Below the pieces are notes generated by a model. The model ran no database searches. It saw nothing but the letters and a program-made list of their open reading frames with translations, and had not been told where the DNA came from. From Phycisphaerales bacterium (GTDB taxonomy: Bacteria > Planctomycetota > Phycisphaerae > Sedimentisphaerales > Anaerobacaceae), in the NCBI GenBank assembly GCA_020352215.1, contig CP070675.1:3284224-3341668 (forward strand): DNA of 57,445 nt, in the 5' to 3' direction. Below, piece by piece: positions 18,370 through 27,172 of the stretch. The first letter of the stretch is position 1. Each line of letters begins with the position of its first letter. The position numbers were made by a program, and so were the translations under genes.

Positions 18370-21300
18370 CTATCGTAGGCTGCCCCATAGGAGGCGGCGA
18401 AAGGTGGTGCCGACCTCTGGAAACGGCACGACGGTCACCTCGGGCTGCGCGAGAGTTCCTCTGATCTTGACTGAGACAGCCCCTCTTTGAAGGGATGCCA
18501 TTAATCTGTCCAGTTGTCGAACGCCCGGCAGACGCACATCTCTCAACGGCCGGGTCGAGGCGACAGCGTAGCCTTCTATCGGGCTTGCCTCACCCAAGCT
18601 GAGGTCCATGATGGCCCCGCTCCCCCAGACTTCGACGCCACGATTGGAGTAGGTAAAAGCTCGTATCCACAGCTTCTTACCTTCGGCTTGAAGTTCCAAG
18701 CGGCCGCGACCCGAAGCCTGTGGTTCACCTGGCTTGCGGCTCAATGCCCCGTGCAGCGCTGCAATCACTGTGTTGTTGATGAGATCCGATTCAATCAGCT
18801 CCAAACTCACTTCCCCGGTGATTGGCCGAAACCCAGGTGACATTGTGAGCATGCCTTTCCCCGTTATGCGGCCGGCAACCGGTTTAGCCTTTGGGTTGAA
18901 CACGTGGACCAACTGGTTCAGGCTCAGCCGATCCAGGCCGACATCGAGATAGGTGTGAACGCCATCCGAACGCCGACTGAACGTGGTTCTGCCGGACAAT
19001 TTGCCCTCCATCATCTCGATGGTGAATCCGTCAACGACGACCCTGTCTTTGCCTGCGTGGGCGACGATGTCAAGTGTATCCAACTTGGCATTGCGAAAGC
19101 CGCCGCCGGTGGCACGACCTTTGACTTGCAGGCTCAGCGGTTCCGGGGCCCGTAGGTCTTCGGCAGCGCCGGCGCTCACAGATGCGGAGAGGTTGCCGAC
19201 AAGATCGGCGAAGCCGGGCCAGACATCGGCCAAACGAGCGAGCTCCATGTTCTGTAATGTTGCATCGGCCCTGCTGAGAGGCCAGTTGTCCAGCCGTAAC
19301 ATCCCTGAGCCTGTGCACTCACCGCCGAGGATGTTTGCGCCGAGCTCGCGGATTTCGATGGTCCTTTTGCTTGCTCGCATCTGAAGCGAGGTGGTTCCGA
19401 TTTCCTTGTCTTTGAACAGAAGTTTTCCGGATAGCTGACCCTCGCCTGTTGTGTTTTTGTCCAGCACGTTCAATTTGATCGCTGCCTGGCTGTCTGCCAA
19501 GAACATCAGATCGCCCCCGCGCACCTCCGTGGGCCATTGCCGGGTATCCAACTGGATATCCAACACACTCGGTGTGGCAAGAGCGAAATGAATTCTCGCC
19601 TTGGCAGTACCGTCGCCCAACCAGAGTTGGATTGGATCTAAGTGGACGAAGCCATCTGCTGCAACCAGGCGGCCTTCGGCTCGCTCTGCCTCAAAGGGAG
19701 GCAATCTTAGGCTACTCGCCTTCCAGCCGCCGGATCCTTCGAGCCGATCAAGCTCCAATCCTGACATTGCAAGAAGTAGCTGGGCTGTGACCTGGCCCTC
19801 ACAGGGCCGGGGAAAGCCGACCAGCTTGACGGCTGTCGCCAGGGCCAGATCCTCCACCTGCAGGTTGATAGAGGTCGATTTGGCTTGAATCTCGTGGTGA
19901 CCCCCCAAATTCCACCGTCCGCCGAGAAGCTCGAAGGGCGTTGCTTCAAACGAGACAGCTGTGTTGTTGGCGTCAGCTCTCAAGGCTATGCGGATGTCTC
20001 GGACCATGTCGGGCCCCAGCTGGGCCTCTGTACCTACGAGGGAAGAGTTCAAGCTAAGACGCAAAGGACGGATTGTCCCGGCAACCTCCGACTCGAGGCG
20101 CCAGTTCCCGCTGAAGTTGCGGGGGCGCTTTGCGGGACTGGGCAGGGGCGCGACTGCCCAACTTGCCTGCGCGTGGACGTTCTCCAGTTGCGTTGAGGGC
20201 GCAGCGATTCTGCCGGCCGCCGATATCTCGACGTCTTCATTCGAGAATTCCAGATGCGATACTGCTATGCCCGCCGGATCGCCGTTGGCGACTACGTTGA
20301 GCCTTGCCGGCCCTTTGAGCCAAGGCCCGGGCTTCAGACCAACGGTCTTGAGCTGGACCGCCCACTTTCCCTCATCGACATTGGCCTGTGCGCGGGCTTC
20401 AAGGTGATCGCAACAGGGCAGATTGGCGTCAACCAGCCGAAGACTCGGCCAATCCACAACAAACCGAGCGGTCCCACCCGACGCGTCGAAGGTCTTGCCT
20501 TTGTACTTGAATGACATCTGCGGCGCAGACACCGACCACTGGGAATTCGTCCAGGCACGTCCCGCGCCGACGATGCGGGCGGTAGCCCTCCAGCCACCCC
20601 AGCTCGCATGTCCCTGGACCGTCGTGTCGATCTCTGCACGTTTTGGCGCGGCTGGCGCTGAATCCACACGGGCAGTCCAACTGCCTTGATACTGCGCAAC
20701 ATCGTTACCGACCGTGTTGGCCCACGAGCAAGTGATCTGGCCTCTGCCGGTCTCCAGCGCCCAGCGGCCGTCCAGACGAGCGAGGGAGCTCTCGGTTCTG
20801 AGTACGAGCCGGTTGGCAACTGCCTCGTGGCGCCGAAGTTGAACGGACCCGCCAGCCAACCGGACCTCTTCCACAGGGAGTCGTTTGCTGCAGATGGTCA
20901 ATTCCCGGGGAATCACGGATACCTGATTCGGCTCGAAGCTCAACTCCGTTGCTCCAATCACACTCGTTGTTCCCACCTCCAGATGAGTGAGTGTCAGCAC
21001 GCCATCCAGCTTGCCGTGCTCGAACCTGCCCTCCCAGTGACCATTGGCCTCGGTCTGACCGAGACCTTCAGCGGACCGACCCAGCAGGTCTGCGACCTGC
21101 TCGAGACTAAACTCAACCTTGTGCGTACCGGCTCTTGTGGGAGCCAGGCTTCCTCGCAGTGCGATGTTTGACGCCAGCGTCATCTCGAAATGCCACACGA
21201 GCTCATCAAGAGACTTGCCCGAGAAGTGCAGCGGGCCGAGCTCCTGGTTGCCGCCAGCAAGCCTCTCTACTGTCACGTAACCATCCCGTATGTGCAGTTG

Positions 21301-21741
21301 CGGAAGCCTGCCGTGCGGTGCTTCGCTGGTCTTGCCGGCCCGCAGCTTGCCCACAATTGAGAGGCAATCCTGTATGTTCCAGCGGCCCGTTGCGCTTTGC
21401 CGAAGGCTGACCGACGGCCCCTGAATGTTCACGGAGTCTAATGCTATCGACCGCGTCAGGAGGACCAGTGGCAGGATCCTGTGCGACAATTGGACCTCTT
21501 CGGCCCTCACAAATGTCTTCTTGTCCATAGGCAAGGTCAGGGCGAGGCCCTTGATGGTCGTGGTGCCCGTCCAGCCTGTGGAGAAGGAGTCGGCGGTGAT
21601 CACGACGCCTGCGCGCGTGCTGAGATATCGTAGTATCAAGCCTTTGGGCAGTCCCCTCCACAATGCAGTCTGAACGCCCAGCGTCACCAGCAGAAGGACG
21701 ACAACGACAGATACCACAATTCGAATCGCAGACCTTTTCAT
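18370..21741 (-). CDS. AsmA-like large envelope protein
   Basis: A 1123-residue protein with an N-terminal signal anchor (about 6-28, IRIVVSVVVVLLLVTLGVQTAL) and a long beta-rich body in the envelope. Its N-terminal block (YLSTRAGVVITADSFSTGWTGTTTIKGLAL, about 40-70) and C-terminal block (GRITGKGMLTMSPGFRPITGEVSLEL and VKIRGTLAQPEVTVVPFPE) resemble the AsmA/DUF3971 superfamily. Proteins of that fold form elongated grooves implicated in phospholipid transport to the outer membrane. Much of the middle repeats strand patterns rather than motifs. It follows a lipoprotein gene with a 72-bp gap, and both probably use the promoter at 22581-22609. An AGG about ten bases before the ATG serves as ribosome site. 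Exact cargo is unknown. Confidence 0.75.
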   Translation of the reverse strand: MKRSAIRIVVSVVVVLLLVTLGVQTALWRGLPKGLILRYLSTRAGVVITADSFSTGWTGTTTIKGLALTLPMDKKTFVRAEEVQLSHRILPLVLLTRSIALDSVNIQGPSVSLRQSATGRWNIQDCLSIVGKLRAGKTSEAPHGRLPQLHIRDGYVTVERLAGGNQELGPLHFSGKSLDELVWHFEMTLASNIALRGSLAPTRAGTHKVEFSLEQVADLLGRSAEGLGQTEANGHWEGRFEHGKLDGVLTLTHLEVGTTSVIGATELSFEPNQVSVIPRELTICSKRLPVEEVRLAGGSVQLRRHEAVANRLVLRTESSLARLDGRWALETGRGQITCSWANTVGNDVAQYQGSWTARVDSAPAAPKRAEIDTTVQGHASWGGWRATARIVGAGRAWTNSQWSVSAPQMSFKYKGKTFDASGGTARFVVDWPSLRLVDANLPCCDHLEARAQANVDEGKWAVQLKTVGLKPGPWLKGPARLNVVANGDPAGIAVSHLEFSNEDVEISAAGRIAAPSTQLENVHAQASWAVAPLPSPAKRPRNFSGNWRLESEVAGTIRPLRLSLNSSLVGTEAQLGPDMVRDIRIALRADANNTAVSFEATPFELLGGRWNLGGHHEIQAKSTSINLQVEDLALATAVKLVGFPRPCEGQVTAQLLLAMSGLELDRLEGSGGWKASSLRLPPFEAERAEGRLVAADGFVHLDPIQLWLGDGTAKARIHFALATPSVLDIQLDTRQWPTEVRGGDLMFLADSQAAIKLNVLDKNTTGEGQLSGKLLFKDKEIGTTSLQMRASKRTIEIRELGANILGGECTGSGMLRLDNWPLSRADATLQNMELARLADVWPGFADLVGNLSASVSAGAAEDLRAPEPLSLQVKGRATGGGFRNAKLDTLDIVAHAGKDRVVVDGFTIEMMEGKLSGRTTFSRRSDGVHTYLDVGLDRLSLNQLVHVFNPKAKPVAGRITGKGMLTMSPGFRPITGEVSLELIESDLINNTVIAALHGALSRKPGEPQASGRGRLELQAEGKKLWIRAFTYSNRGVEVWGSGAIMDLSLGEASPIEGYAVASTRPLRDVRLPGVRQLDRLMASLQRGAVSVKIRGTLAQPEVTVVPFPEVGTTFRRLLWGSLR

Positions 21742-21813
21742 AGGCTAACTACCTGCACTTTTCCACGTCGGGGGCCAGCGCTTGGGGTGGCCAGTTTCCG
21801 AGCGAGCGGGCCG

Positions 21814-22482
21814 TCATTCAACATCATGGCGGACGGTAGGTATGGTGCCGGTACTGCGCGGGCCAAAGCCCAGCAACCACCAGTCTTCCCGGAATACTCG
21901 GCCGATGGACGGCCCGAAATTGGCTACTACTTCACCAGTGTCGGCCCAGTACGCGATACAGGCCACGCTGGCGAAGCCGATTTGTTTGATGTTCTTCGTA
22001 AGAGCCAATTCCGGAACAACAATCGTGGCTCTGGAGGCGCCAGTCGCATCAGCAGGGCTTGCGGGCGTAAGTAGCGAGGGTATCCCGAACAGGTTCTCGT
22101 AGCGGTCTATTCCTACGCCGCCGCTCCGCACCTCGAGGATAACCTCTGCCTGTTCGCGGTCGGGTACGATGTGGACGCCGGAGCGCAGTAGCCGCGCCCG
22201 CAGTTCAGCCAATACGAACTCCTTTTCGGCCGGCGCGAAATAGGCAGAGTCTACAAACATTCTGCGCCCGTGCAGGACTTCGAACGATAATGGCTCGACC
22301 GCCTTGATGGCGGCTTCCGACAAAAGGAACTGCTCGGTTGCGGTACGAGCTGGGTCGGTGGTCCGGACATTGGCGCAGCCTCCGAGCAGGCATATGAGAA
22401 GAGAAACACTCGCCAGTGCGACGGTGACAACTGATTTCGAAGACCAGCCCCGCGCACAAGTCCCGTATCTATCTGTGGTCAT
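21814..22482 (-). CDS. Lipoprotein, resembling the planctomycete DUF6655 family
   Basis: A 222-residue secreted lipoprotein. A hydrophobic signal (about 17-35) ends in LICLLGGC, a good lipobox with the lipidated Cys at residue 36. The mature part starts ANVRTTDPARTATEQFLLSEA and contains VLHGRRMFVDSAYF, REQAEVILEVRSGGVGIDR and VACIAYWADTGEVV. I recall this pattern as the uncharacterised DUF6655 family common in planctomycetes, but could not check. AGGAGA about ten bases upstream supports the ATG. It is the first gene of a likely operon with the AsmA-like protein, so a shared envelope-biogenesis role is possible (inference). The N-region before the hydrophobic stretch is unusually long (16 residues). 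Confidence 0.75.
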   Translation of the reverse strand: MTTDRYGTCARGWSSKSVVTVALASVSLLICLLGGCANVRTTDPARTATEQFLLSEAAIKAVEPLSFEVLHGRRMFVDSAYFAPAEKEFVLAELRARLLRSGVHIVPDREQAEVILEVRSGGVGIDRYENLFGIPSLLTPASPADATGASRATIVVPELALTKNIKQIGFASVACIAYWADTGEVVANFGPSIGRVFREDWWLLGFGPRSTGTIPTVRHDVE

Positions 22483-22580
22483 GCTCGGTTTTCTCCTGCG
22501 GGCGTTTCCAGAAATATTTCGCCCCAGCCTAAATCTAAGGCCTCTGGTATTTCCTGTATTGCGGCTGAAATGTCTGGGCT

Positions 22581-22609
22581 AGAATACAGCGGGGCTCGCG
22601 TCCTGTCAA
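22581..22609 (-). promoter_or_regulatory. Strong sigma-70 promoter for lipoprotein-AsmA operon
   Basis: On the minus strand: perfect TTGACA (22609-22604), 17-nt spacer, TATTCT (22586-22581). Start is predicted near 22574, leader about 92 nt. The leader contains a perfect GAAATATTTC palindrome at 22511-22520, a possible regulator site. Confidence 0.6.
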
Positions 22610-22740
22610 GCGGTGTCTGCGTCGCACCGACCGTGTCAGGGCGGCCCGTCCGAAGAGCTCCGGCGTAGCGGCCAGCCAAGCGCATAAGCAACCTATAGCA
22701 GACGACCATGGCAGGCGGAGACGTCGTTGTATACGTGAGG

Positions 22741-24555
22741 TTATTGTTTTTGTTTGTCCTCTGAAAAGACCACCACGCTGTACGGGCCGACGTCAACCTC
22801 TCCTGAGCTGGGCATGCCGTCCACTTCACCGTCCTTGGCTATGACGTCCGCGGTGGGGAAATCGCCGAAGTCACCGTCGTAAAGGCGACTGTCGCTATTG
22901 AATCGCAGTCTCCAGAGGCCATTTCGAGGAAAGCCAATTCGGCAGCCTCGGCGGGGCTCATTCTTCATGTTCACGACGACAATTACGCTATCTGCCGGCT
23001 CGTCTCGCTCATAACGATGAAAAGCTATGACCTTTCCCTCGATGTCCAGACGGTGGAGGTTCGTTTGCCGCCCACAGAGACCGGCCGTGTTACCGCGGAT
23101 GTTCCGTCGTACGCCGATCAGGTCCTTGTACAATCGGACAATGCCCGCGAATCGTTCCTTTTTCGACCAGTCGATGGGGTCTTTGTCATGGAACCAATCG
23201 TCTTCGAGAAACTCCTGGCCCTGAAAGATCATAGGTACGCCCGGTGAAGTGAATACGAGCGCGGCGCCCAGGGTGGAGAGCTTCTTTGCGATCCAGGTTG
23301 CAGCATTTCCCGAGGACACCTCTTCAGGTACCCGGGACTTGCCGTTGGCGACCTCGTCGTGCGATTCTGTGTAGATAACACGCTGGAATACGTCGTCGCC
23401 GCAGCGATGCAGGATAGCATCGCCGATTGCCTCCATGTTTACAAAACGGTCTTCGGGAGCGGCAATTGCCTCGCGAATGTTGTGGACGAAGATTGAATCC
23501 CATTGTGCGTCAAAGCCGGCCCCGCCCTCGCCGGTCTTGCCGGTAATGCTGGAATTGTCCCGAATGTCCTCAGCAATGGTCACTCTGCCGGGCAGCTTGG
23601 CCTTGATTTGGTCGTTAACCCACTGCATCAAGCTCCAGCCCTCGGCGATATCGTGTTCCGGGTCGTCGTTGTTTCCTTGCACGTTGCGGACAAAAGCCGT
23701 TGCATCCCAGCGCAGCCCGTCAACCCGGAACTCTTGCAGCCACATGAACGCGTTGTCGCGGATGTACTGGCGAACCTGCTCTCGTCCGTAGTCGGGACGA
23801 GTATCGCCCCAGGGAGTCTGGGCTCGCCAATCGTTGTAGAAATAGATGCCGCCTTTGTCGTTCTCTTGCCAGCCATCGAATTGCCACAAGTCCAGGTCAC
23901 CTGGTCCAAGGTGGTTGTAGACCACATCAAATATGACGGCGATACCATCCGAATGCGCGGCTTTCACGAACTCCTTAAAGGCCCTGGGGCCGCCATAGTC
24001 ACTTTCAATCGCGAACATCAATGCTGGGTTGTAGCCCCAGGAGAAGCTGCCCTCGAACTCCATTGCCGGCATCACCTCAATGGCGTTGACGCCGAGTTCT
24101 TTCAGATGGGCGAGTTTCTCGATGGCCGTGTTGAAGTTGCCCGGCTTGTGCCCACCCTTGAAGTTGAACGTGCCGATGTGCATCTCGTAGATCACCATCT
24201 TGTTCAGCTCGGGTCTCTCGAAGGCGTCGGTCCCCCAGTCGAATGCGGGGTCGTGTACCAGACAGCTGCAGGTTGAACATATGGTCTCCTTTGCGTAAGG
24301 ATCCATGCGGACCAGCTCCTGCTGACCGTTTAGAATCACGAACTTGTATCCGTCACCAGCCTTGGCTTTGGGGACGTTGGTGGACCAGTGACCGTTTCGC
24401 TGCGGGGCAAGAGGATGGGCACGCTTGGACCAGTTGTTGAAATCGCCACTTACGAAGACCCTCTCGGCGTTCGGGGCCCACACCCGGAAAGTCACACCTC
24501 CTTCGTATGGAATCGCTCCCATTTGCGAGTGCTTGGAAACTGATGAACCGGCCAT
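22741..24555 (-). CDS. GH13 alpha-amylase-family enzyme, branching-enzyme-like with CBM48
   Basis: A 604-residue cytoplasmic alpha-glucan enzyme. An N-terminal CBM48/E-set domain (about 10-100) with VTFRVWAPNAERVFVSGDFNNW precedes the GH13 barrel (about 115-500). The catalytic trio is visible: nucleophile Asp284 in GLRWDAT, acid Glu329 in TIAED, and Asp400 in TESHDE. FDVVYNHLGP and GVPMIFQGQEF are also present. A C-terminal beta domain ends with VDVGPYSVVVFS. The CBM48 plus GH13 layout and sequence fit glycogen branching enzyme or malto-oligosyltrehalose trehalohydrolase-like enzymes; I cannot separate these. The ATG at 24555, with GAGG five bases upstream, is preferred to the TTG at 24582. 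Single gene, divergent from the SLC13 operon. Confidence 0.85.
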   Translation of the reverse strand: MAGSSVSKHSQMGAIPYEGGVTFRVWAPNAERVFVSGDFNNWSKRAHPLAPQRNGHWSTNVPKAKAGDGYKFVILNGQQELVRMDPYAKETICSTCSCLVHDPAFDWGTDAFERPELNKMVIYEMHIGTFNFKGGHKPGNFNTAIEKLAHLKELGVNAIEVMPAMEFEGSFSWGYNPALMFAIESDYGGPRAFKEFVKAAHSDGIAVIFDVVYNHLGPGDLDLWQFDGWQENDKGGIYFYNDWRAQTPWGDTRPDYGREQVRQYIRDNAFMWLQEFRVDGLRWDATAFVRNVQGNNDDPEHDIAEGWSLMQWVNDQIKAKLPGRVTIAEDIRDNSSITGKTGEGGAGFDAQWDSIFVHNIREAIAAPEDRFVNMEAIGDAILHRCGDDVFQRVIYTESHDEVANGKSRVPEEVSSGNAATWIAKKLSTLGAALVFTSPGVPMIFQGQEFLEDDWFHDKDPIDWSKKERFAGIVRLYKDLIGVRRNIRGNTAGLCGRQTNLHRLDIEGKVIAFHRYERDEPADSVIVVVNMKNEPRRGCRIGFPRNGLWRLRFNSDSRLYDGDFGDFPTADVIAKDGEVDGMPSSGEVDVGPYSVVVFSEDKQKQ

Positions 24556-24865
24556 ACAGACCTCGACAGACGATTCGGTCAAATAAGAGAAATCCTACAC
24601 GCCATCATGTCCTCGCGGGCACTTCAGGTCGCACCGTGGCTGATGATAGCCCTGCAATGCGCCATGGCAAGCGAATTTCTGGTTTGCTCTCAATCCTGGC
24701 CCCGCCCGGCTTCTGCTCTCAGGCGATGAATTGCATATTGCCACCGTCTGAGATCTGGTGACTGGCTGTTTCGAATCAGGTCCTTGCGTGTCCCCCAGTC
24801 AAGGGCTTGGAGAGCCGGGGGCGAGGCAATCTGGCCGTCATCCAGATTGCAGCAAAACACATGTC

Positions 24866-24894
24866 TTGACAATGCCCGGCGCATCGCGCATAAG
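24866..24894 (+). promoter_or_regulatory. Candidate promoter for the SLC13-DUF1622-PDO operon
   Basis: TTGACA (24866-24871), 17-nt spacer, CATAAG (24889-24894). Predicted start near 24901, leader about 65 nt. Its position inside the longest possible reading frame of the transporter supports the downstream start at 24965. The rest of 24583-24865 shows no gene. Confidence 0.5.
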
Positions 24895-24964
24895 AAATGA
24901 TTATTTACCGAGTCCAGAGAGATCGGGCACAAACGCATTGTGCTGGCTGGTTGGCAGGTATCCG

Positions 24965-26758
24965 ATGATGACAGCCGAGATCGCAAAGGTCTTGATCGTC
25001 TTGGCCGTAACCGTCGTGCTTTTCGTCAGCGAGCTGTTCCGCGTCGACGTGGTCGCGATTGTCATCATGCTTGCCGTGGCGTGGCTGGGCTTGGTTAGTC
25101 CCTCAGAAGCATTCTCGGGCTTTGCCAGCAATGCCGTAGTATCCATCATTGCCGTGATGATCCTGGGCTACGGCGTGGACCGTTCGGGCGTCATGCGGCG
25201 AATCACGGGGCCAATTCTGCGTGTTGGCGGCTCGAGCGAGAAACGACTGACGGCTACTGTCTGCTCGGCCGTCGGATTGATATCTGCCTTCATGCAGAAC
25301 ATAGGAGCGGCGGCCTTGTTCTTGCCAGCCATTCTGCGGATCTCCAAAAGCAGTAAGATACCGATATCTCGCCTGCTCATGCCGATGGGATTCGCCGCGA
25401 TACTTGGCGGGACTCTGACTATGGTGGCATCGGGTCCGCTTATCATCTTGAACGATCTGCTAAAACAAGGTGGTCACGACAAGTACGGCCTGTTCAGCGT
25501 GACTCCAGTTGGGCTGGCTCTGCTGGCAGCTGGTATCGCCTACTTCGTGGTGTTCGGAGGGTCTGTGCTTCCCGCGAAGACCTCCCGGGAAGATAAGGAA
25601 GAAACACCCCAGAGTCTTGCCGATGCCTGGAAGTTGCCGACGAAGATATTTGAGTACACCATTCCAGAAGGAAGTGGACTTGTCGGTAAGACACGTGAGC
25701 AGGTGGCCTTGTGGAAGGAGTACAAGGTGAACTTGGTGGCTCTGGCGGAGGCCGGCGACATGTCATACGCCCCGTGGAGACACACACGCTTTGCGGCCGG
25801 CCAGGAGCTTGCCCTAATCGGTGAGCAAGCGGACATCGAACGCTTGGCCACGACCTACAAGCTCCAACGTGGGGCCGCATCCGAGCCATTTGAGCAACTG
25901 AAGACTGGCACGGACTCTGGGCTGGCCGAACTCGTGATCCCACCTCGCTCGGTTGTCGCCGGAAGAACGCTGCGGCAGATCGCGTTGCGCAAGAACTACA
26001 GCGTCGAGCCGATCATGCTGCTTCGTGGCGCTGAAGAACGGCGAGGCGATTTCTCTGACGCGAAACTGCAATCAGGCGATGCGATGCTCGTGTACGGCCC
26101 CTGGCAGAGCATAAGAGTGCTGGACGGCAGAGCAGGCTTCGTGCTTGTCACACCTGTCGAGGGCGAAGTGAGCGGCAGACCTAAGCCGAAAACAGCTATT
26201 ATATGTTTCATCGGGGCCCTGGTCTTGGTTTTGGCTGGAGCCCCTCTTCCGGTTGCTCTGTTATCCGGTGCGCTCGCAATGGTTGTTCTACGTGTGATAA
26301 CGATTGACCAGGCCTACAGGGCCGTGGACTGGAGGACCGTCTTTCTGCTTGCCGGACTGATCCCGCTGGGAATTGCCATGGAGAAGGCTGGCGCGGCGGC
26401 GTATCTCGCGAACCAGACAGCCCGGCTGCTGGGCGAGAGCCATGCATTGCTGATCATGGCAGCCTTTGCCGTCTTGACGACAGTCTTCTCATTGTTCATG
26501 TCGAACGTTGCTGCGACGGTTCTGCTGGTGCCCACGGTGATGGTCATCGCGGGGCAGGTTGGGATAAGCCCGCGGGCCTTGGCCTTGCTCGTGGCTGTGT
26601 GTGCGTCCAACTCGTTCGTTCTTCCAACACACCAGGTCAACGCTTTGCTGATGTCCCCCGGGGGGTACCGAAACGCCGACTACATCAAGGCCGGGGGCAT
26701 CATGACTGCCATCTTTGTAATCATAGCCGTGGCCTTGATATATTTGCTTTACGCCTGA
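24965..26758 (+). CDS. SLC13-family permease with two TrkA-C domains
   Basis: A 597-residue inner-membrane carrier of the divalent anion/Na+ symporter or ArsB/NhaD superfamily. Membrane halves at about 5-185 and 375-597 flank two cytoplasmic RCK-C/TrkA-C domains (about 215-285 and 300-375; EYTIPEGSGLVGKTREQVALW and ELVIPPRSVVAGRTLRQIAL). Helix-break motifs AFMQNIGAAALFLP and FLMSNVAATVLLVP sit at equivalent places in each half, as in SLC13 carriers. The upstream 69 codons of the open frame are excluded, since a promoter lies within them and the ATG-ATG at 24965 has GGCAGG upstream. Cargo may be sulfate, dicarboxylate or similar. The downstream sulfur-oxidising enzyme makes a sulfur oxyanion attractive, but that is inference. 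Confidence 0.88.
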   Translation: MMTAEIAKVLIVLAVTVVLFVSELFRVDVVAIVIMLAVAWLGLVSPSEAFSGFASNAVVSIIAVMILGYGVDRSGVMRRITGPILRVGGSSEKRLTATVCSAVGLISAFMQNIGAAALFLPAILRISKSSKIPISRLLMPMGFAAILGGTLTMVASGPLIILNDLLKQGGHDKYGLFSVTPVGLALLAAGIAYFVVFGGSVLPAKTSREDKEETPQSLADAWKLPTKIFEYTIPEGSGLVGKTREQVALWKEYKVNLVALAEAGDMSYAPWRHTRFAAGQELALIGEQADIERLATTYKLQRGAASEPFEQLKTGTDSGLAELVIPPRSVVAGRTLRQIALRKNYSVEPIMLLRGAEERRGDFSDAKLQSGDAMLVYGPWQSIRVLDGRAGFVLVTPVEGEVSGRPKPKTAIICFIGALVLVLAGAPLPVALLSGALAMVVLRVITIDQAYRAVDWRTVFLLAGLIPLGIAMEKAGAAAYLANQTARLLGESHALLIMAAFAVLTTVFSLFMSNVAATVLLVPTVMVIAGQVGISPRALALLVAVCASNSFVLPTHQVNALLMSPGGYRNADYIKAGGIMTAIFVIIAVALIYLLYA

Positions 26759-26798
26759 AGCACTCATAGAATGTGCGTCTAGTGAAGGAGATCACTGA

Positions 26799-27170
26799 AT
26801 GATTGCCCTGCATTACTTGTCGGTTGGAATAGGCATTGCCGGCGTGGCGGTGATCGTTTGGGGGGCGGCTCGTACGCTCGTCAGAGCGGTCTGCATGGAA
26901 TTTCGTCAGTGCTGGAAGAATCCCGAATGTTGTGCCAGAGTGCGGCTCAGACAGGAGTTTGGATCGTACCTGCTCTTGGCCCTGGAGTTTCTGATCGCAG
27001 CCGACATAGTCAATACGATCGCCCATCCTACCTTGAGTGAGATGGCGGTTCTCGGAAGCATCGTGGCCATCAGGACGGTGATCAGTTTCTTCCTGCACTG
27101 GGAATTGCAGCGAGCTCCAGATCGTAAACCGGAAGATGAAGCCAAAGAAACCTCAAGAGAAGGAGATTGA
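26799..27170 (+). CDS. DUF1622 membrane protein (copy 1)
   Basis: A 123-residue inner-membrane protein with three predicted helices (about 8-28, 54-76, 82-100). It carries the DUF1622 core RLRQEFGSYLLLALEFLIAADIVNT followed by an IAIRT-like turn (SIVAIRTVISFFL). A Cys pair in NPECCAR lies in the cytoplasmic loop and is absent from the second copy. AAGGAG sits eight bases before the ATG. It follows the SLC13 gene by 40 bp and precedes the persulfide dioxygenase by 2 bp, so the three form one operon. Function is unknown. A second DUF1622 in this window (42696-43067) also directly follows an ion transporter, which suggests an accessory role in ion transport. Confidence 0.87.
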   Translation: MIALHYLSVGIGIAGVAVIVWGAARTLVRAVCMEFRQCWKNPECCARVRLRQEFGSYLLLALEFLIAADIVNTIAHPTLSEMAVLGSIVAIRTVISFFLHWELQRAPDRKPEDEAKETSREGD

Positions 27171-27172
27171 AC

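Noticed and set aside
24758..24964. 69 extra N-terminal codons of the SLC13 carrier
   Set aside because: A promoter lies inside this segment and the extra residues are not membrane-like; the ATG at 24965 is better.
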